Source: Antedon mediterranea (taxonomy: Eukaryota > Echinodermata > Crinoidea > Comatulida > Antedonidae). Taken from it: DNA of 64,000 nt. Below the pieces are notes generated by a model. It was not told where the DNA came from and did no database searches. It worked only from the letters and a program-made list of their open reading frames with translations. The stretch is taken from assembly GCF_964355755.1 (NCBI RefSeq), contig NC_092680.1:6489001-6553000 (forward strand). Reading direction: 5' to 3'. Within the stretch, counting starts at the first letter, position 1, and every line of letters begins with the position of its first letter. Shown here one piece after another: positions 59,543 through 64,000 of the stretch. The translations under genes and the position numbers were made by a program.

Positions 59543-59808
59543 CTAGCTCTCTGGCCTAAACATTTCATCTGAATTGTCAAAATCATTATAGACAAGACAC
59601 TGCTTCTGGTCCGGTAATGCCAATTCATATTTTCCAATAAAAGCATCTGTTCTTCCGCCAGGCTTTATTATTTGCCCATCTACCCATGTTGTCAAAAAGA
59701 AAGGTGCTTATCCTCAGTTGTCTGCTTATGTAACTTGCCCATATGATCCTCACTTTCCGCCGGAACCATATCTCTGCTGCTGGCCAACGATCTTAAATTT
59801 TCTTTCAT
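59543..59808 (-). pseudogene. Coding-like stretch of unknown family, one frameshift
   Basis: From ATG at 59806-59808 the minus strand reads SLASSRDMVPAESEDHMGKL and on to DKHLSF. After a one-base loss in the T-run at about 59691-59704, the next frame continues TTWVDGQIIKPGGRTDAF and YELALPDQKQCLVYNDFDNS to a stop at 59543-59545. Both parts are charged, mixed and GC-richer than the surroundings, as real coding sequence is. I do not recognise the protein. It could be a decayed host exon, a processed fragment or part of a mobile element; no splice sites are secure. Confidence 0.45.
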
Positions 59809-60198
59809 ATCAACAATAATTTATTTTTGTTACATATAGAAATTTATTATTTCTTTGAAATACATTTTTTCATTAAAAAAATATTAAGGATATGAATATG
59901 TTACTCTACAATAGTAGACAAGCTTATAGAAAATAATTTTTTTATTAATAAAAAAGTAACACTTTTTAAAGTGACACCTTGGAATTGCCGGTGACAATTT
60001 CAACTAACATTGAACAGTAAAATATGTTCTGCATACTGATCTTATACATTTCTGTCACGTAATTTGACAAAGTAATTTAGAAAATCACATATCAACCATA
60101 CCTTTTAAGGAGGTAACATTCGCCTCAAGTAATCGTGTTGACAAGGTTATGGAATAATGGCCGACATAAGATTCACATTTGAACTTTGCATGCTTTGG

Positions 60199-60558
60199 TT
60201 TATTTATTTATTTATTCAACTTCTCACTAACACTGTTAGTGAAGGATCGGGACCAACAGGAGGTAAACACCTCTAAAACGGTCCAGTCCCAATTGCACAG
60301 TTTCTATGTGTGACAGTGGCTGTGTTTGTGTGGACTAGTACACCGGGGTAGCCCCCTACTCGTCTCGAAAGATGTACTACTGTAGGTTCTTTAAAGTGCA
60401 CATGAGCTATGTGTACACTGGACCTACGGTTTATAGTCCTTATCCGAAAAGGCTCGTTCTACCTCCAGAACCATGGAGCGAGTGAGCCTCGAACCCTTGC
60501 CGATGTTATGGCTACGTAATTACGGTTCCACTGTCTTAACAGCTCGGCCACTCACTCA
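60199..60558 (-). mobile_element. tRNA-derived SINE, third family, minus strand
   Basis: The minus strand begins GTGAGTGAGTGGCCGAGC with an A box TGGCCGAGCTGTTAAGAC (complement at 60532-60550) of the tRNA-Leu/Ser kind. The B box is GGGTTCGAGGCTC (complement at 60485-60496). The body includes ACCGTAGGTCCAGTGTACAC and CATCTTTCGAGACGAGT, and the tail is (AAATA)n (complement at 60199-60217). A diverged copy is at 34139-34366. Confidence 0.85.
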
Positions 60559-61527
60559 CAATTATTATTATGAACAGTTAAACTTACAGTACTTATTGTA
60601 TGCAGATAAATTTTGCTTAATTTTGAGATCAGACACAATGCAAAAACTTCTGTAGAAATATAAACTGTATTAAATACCTAATTTATCTCTCTCATTCTCA
60701 GATCTTTCTGAAATGTATATTTGATATTTTTCATTTTAGAAATTATGTTTTCATAGCTGGGACATGCTGAAAACTCAAAAGGCCGAAATTCCGGATAAAA
60801 TAATTAATATTAGTTCGCTTCCATTATATAAAAGTAGCTCCATGATAATATGTTCTTCTTAATAATAATAATAATAATGTAATGTCATACACGGTTAATA
60901 ATAAGTTTATGCTATTCAATTATTTTTAAGTGCATGGTTCAATTTTTGCAGTAATCTAGGCTTCAACAAGCAAATGCAGGACATTTCCAAAAACTGGGGA
61001 GGCTATTTGATCCAGTATCAGTTAAATATCTATAGTGCTTATTTATCAATTGTCAAAAGTCAAATTAATAATATAACTGGAATAATGTATTAATAAGTAA
61101 TGATAGTTTGTGTGGGTGTATTGAATTATGCCAGATGATTATTATGGCATATCGCATACATCCCTGTAAACAACATATCATAGTGGACACATACATCATT
61201 TATTTTTTGCCTTTACAGTGGCTTGGTCATGAATTCTGATGTAGTATACTTAAATAATTCCAACTCATCTTGTACTAAATATCGGATCAATGAATAAGTA
61301 CCTCTTAGTCTATTAATTACCTATAATCCGCTTATTAGAAACTACAGATTTGAACTGCCCAATTGTTTAGCCATTAACATTTCTAATTTATAACTGTAAT
61401 ACTGTTTCATATCTTGTAAGATTATCTCGATTTAATCTACTTACAATGACCTGGTTTTGTTTACATTATTTACAGCATTTTGAGACCTACACATATAAGG
61501 TTTCATATAATATGCAAGATTAATAAT

Positions 61528-61745
61528 AATAATAATATTTATTCGGCAAAAGTTCATAAAGTACATTTTACAATTCATCTTGCCAGGAGCAAGTAATAGG
61601 CATTAGTAACAACTGCATGGAAATGTTCTAATTATCAAACAATGCATGCATTTAAAAACCAAACAATAATTCCAGCTTTATCATATTCCATCCGAATGGG
61701 TACCTGGTTTAGGTCAAAGCACAACTGCCATGACAGCTAGTAAAA
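61528..61745 (-). mobile_element. SINE-like repeat, minus strand
   Basis: On the minus strand it ends in an (ATT)n tail (complement at 61528-61543). Its upstream part (AGCTGTCATGGCAGTTGTG and ACCTAAACCAGGTACCCAT) resembles the body of the 8371 and 10337 SINEs. No tRNA-like head is seen. Confidence 0.5.
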
Positions 61746-61786
61746 TAGTAAATTGTTAACAAAAACAAGAGAGAAAAAAAAAACAC

Positions 61787-61804
61787 ATATATATATATAT
61801 ATAT
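61787..61804. repeat. Short (AT)n microsatellite
   Basis: Nine AT units, just before the hammerhead-like motif. AT runs commonly precede Penelope-type terminal repeats; here that link is inference. Confidence 0.9.
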
Positions 61805-61831
61805 GACTTTATCCAAATTCCCTCACTTGCA

Positions 61832-61868
61832 CTGATGAAGGGCTAGTGTTGCCCGAAAGCTCTGCTAA
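61832..61868 (+). ncRNA. Hammerhead-ribozyme-like core
   Basis: CTGATGA (61832-61838), one extra A, GGGC, loop TAGTGTT, GCCC, GAAA (61855-61858), then AGC-TCT-GCT as a 3-bp stem III with a CUA cleavage-type triplet. All core nucleotides C3 to A9 and G12 to A14 are present, better than in the copies at 7527-7815. I could not build stem I from the adjoining bases. Known Penelope-like retroelements carry minimal hammerheads in their terminal repeats, so this may be such a relic. Confidence 0.5.
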
Positions 61869-62430
61869 CTTTTCTGGGTGTTTACTTTATCGTTTTGATT
61901 TAGCTTTTTGCTTTTTTTTTGTATCTCCATTGAGATCCAGCCACTGATACCCACAGCATTGTCATTTTTTTCAGTAATTTGCCTTTGGATTTATATATAC
62001 TGTATATATAGATTATGTACAATCAGCAATACAAACCATTGGAGTTTTATAAAACAGACCTTTTCTCCATGCTTAAATATTTGTTCAACATTTTTAAAAG
62101 GCATTTACGATTAGTCAGAAATCTGCTTAAAACAAATATTAATTTGTTTTGATCATTTTACATTTAAAAATGTTGTGCATGACTAATAATTATTCCAGAG
62201 TATAATTGATTAGTTATAACAATTTTATGTCAAAATATATCATTTCAGTTGCAGTAGTTAATATTTCTTTCTTTTTTATTGTTGTGATTGGTATGAGTTA
62301 AACACTTTTCATCGTTTTGACTGAATTTCAAAATGGTACTAAAATATTGATGTTCACAAACAACTAGTTCAGCAAGAACACATGTTGTTTAGAAAATAAC
62401 AAACAATGAGCTACATAAGGAATATATCCT

Positions 62431-62470
62431 AAAGCTATATCTACACTATCAAACTTTATGTGACAACACA
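62431..62470. mobile_element. One end of the CTACACTATCAAACT MITE family
   Basis: AAAGCTATATCTACACTATC then AAACTTTATGTGACA matches the inverted repeat of 26928-27004 and 27049-27201. The partner end is not seen nearby, so this is a solo end or a truncated copy. Confidence 0.55.
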
Positions 62471-63399
62471 AGAAGACAAAATTTGTTTGTAATATCTAGA
62501 CCAACAAAGTATTCATCATCATTTAAAATCCTTTTCTTCATTTTGTATTGTATTAATACATTAATATGAATATCTAGGTCTAAAGTATCTGTCTTCTTAA
62601 AAGTCCTCTTGATTGTAAGTGGAAAGGTAATCCATAGTACACTACTGCCTACGAAATGATTGATGGTAAGAAAATAAAATAAAATTTTACAAATAAGTCA
62701 CAAACATGAACACCAAAACATTTCTCAAAAAACACATCTGTCCTCAACATAATTATAATCTACTCATGGAAAAATTAGTAAAGAGTTAAGTGATTTCAAC
62801 TTCAATACAGCCAAGTCCTAGAAGATATACCAATAATATTTTGAATGTTACAGTTAATATGACAATCCGATTATAATCTGGCATTAAAGGAAGGATTTTT
62901 ATGATTGTCAACCTCTACTTCAAAATCTAAGCTAAAAGTCTCATGATTTTTAATTTATACTTGAAAATATACTTAAGTTTTCAAGAGCATGACTTTTTTG
63001 TGTTCAAGTTATTTAGCCTGTACTGCAATTTTTGTTGCCTGCCCATGTTTAGTGACCATCATTTCAACATCTTTATAATTAATCTTTCCGTGACCCTACC
63101 ATATTAATTTGACCCCAGTGTGCTTTCATAAAAGTTTTATAATCTGGTTTACTAATTCGTGGACTTACAGTAAACAGCATCAATTTTTATTTAAACAGCT
63201 ATGTTTGCAATCCGTTTTGTTTTTTAAAAATCCAATGTTTTTTTTTCAAAAGATTTTGTTTTTAATTTCTTATTTGGTCATCATTCATGGTTAATTAACA
63301 GTGACCTTCTGTGGTGTTTTAGACCGTGAATTTCAGTTAAAAATTGCTTTACGTTATATAAATAAATTGGGAGTTTTAAGACGGTTTTTTTTAATATAG
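62471..63399. other. No recognised gene
   Basis: AT-rich sequence upstream of the truncated LINE. No RT-like reading was found before about 63400. Confidence 0.4.
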
Positions 63400-64000
63400 G
63401 CAGTCGGCAATGATCCTATCAGTAATCATATTCTTAAACTTTGCTCTTCTACCTTATCTTTACCCATTACCAATATTTTTAAACATTCAATTTCATCTGG
63501 CACTTTCCCTGACCAGTGGAAGACCACAAACGTTGTCCAATACATAAAAATGGTTCAAAATCTAAAGTCCAAAATTATAGACCCATCTCCCTCCTTCCCA
63601 CTATCTCCAAAATTCTTGAAAGGCTTGTCAACACTCAACTATTATGTCATGTATCGCCCATTATTTCCCAAGATCAACATGGCTTCATGCCTGGTAGATC
63701 TTGTGAAACAAACCTTGCTACTCTTCTGTCTACCGTGTATGAAGCCATCGAAACTAAAAAGCAATGTGACATAATCTACATCGACTTTAGTAAAGCTTTT
63801 GATAAATTGTCCCACAACCTATTATTATTAAAACTTCATCAGTTTGGGATTAATGGTACTTTCTCATGGTTTAAAAGTTATCTTGGCGGTAGGATGCAGA
63901 GAGTAGTAATTGATGTTGCCACATCCAATTCTCTCCCAGTCATCTCAGGCGTGCCTCAAGGTTCCATTCTTGCCCCCCTGCTGTTCAATATATTTGTAAA
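63400..64000 (+). pseudogene. Non-LTR retrotransposon reverse transcriptase, partial
   Basis: The reading starts AVGNDPISNHILKLCSSTL and runs through SGTFPDQWKTTNVV. Then one C is missing (about 63535-63538). The next frame continues NYRPISLLPTISKILERLV, QDQHGFMPGRSCETNL, IIYIDFSKAFDKLSHN and SGVPQGSILAPLLFNIF to the window edge. These are conserved blocks of LINE reverse transcriptases: the DFSKAFD block carries the first catalytic Asp, and the SGVPQGS block follows. The xADD catalytic block would lie just past 64000. The style fits the CR1/L2/Jockey-like group. It is 5'-truncated at about 63400, with no endonuclease domain upstream, and the frameshift makes it inactive. Confidence 0.93.

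Overview
The window looks like gene-poor, AT-rich nuclear DNA from an animal, most likely a marine invertebrate deuterostome such as an echinoderm. It has no bacterial-style gene packing, and almost no open frame over 100 codons. It holds tRNA-derived SINEs with (ATT)n or (TTTA)n tails, LINE 3' ends, many miniature inverted-repeat elements, minisatellites, and a strikingly over-represented palindrome AGGCCT (often GTAGGCCTAC). The organism assignment is inference from this repeat style, not from a diagnostic gene.

Only one ordinary host coding exon can be argued for: 35159-35309 on the minus strand, apparently the N-terminus and first membrane helix of a rhodopsin-type GPCR ending at a consensus splice donor. 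Two weaker coding traces are a 62-codon frame at 38391-38579 (minus) and a frameshifted coding-like stretch at 59543-59808 (minus). At the right edge (63400-64000, plus) lies a frameshifted piece of a non-LTR retrotransposon reverse transcriptase.

Layout: 1-7090 has no recognisable gene. 7092-7815 holds three Penelope/hammerhead-like repeat pieces. 8371-10915 is a nest of a SINE, a 348-bp TTAA-flanked MITE and a 1.5-kb degenerate minisatellite interrupted by two other repeats. 17388-17642 is a second SINE. 20757-25394 is a 4.6-kb imperfect palindrome: a dead transposon-like gene on the minus strand faces a 5'-truncated copy of itself, and the whole was later hit by a LINE fragment and by a 55-bp hAT-like mini-element with a perfect 8-bp target duplication. 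26205-28795 has a SINE tail, two hairpin MITEs and GACC-repeat elements. 34139-35309 has a SINE and the GPCR exon. 37406-44355 is rich in hairpins, tandem duplications and minisatellites. 45732-51444 has more GACC elements, short hairpins and a 1.52-kb element with perfect 26-bp terminal repeats. 52085-53000 is a polypurine stretch followed by two minisatellites. 54666-64000 has LINE/SINE remnants, a hammerhead-like motif and the reverse transcriptase.

The features do not form a pathway. The strongest unusual signals are the 4.6-kb palindrome, the family of extremely short (29-55 bp) hAT-like hairpins with 8-bp duplications, the 1.52-kb inverted-repeat element carrying nine TCCGTCAC boxes, and the hammerhead-like motifs. 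All statements rest on reading by eye; identities and counts are approximate.
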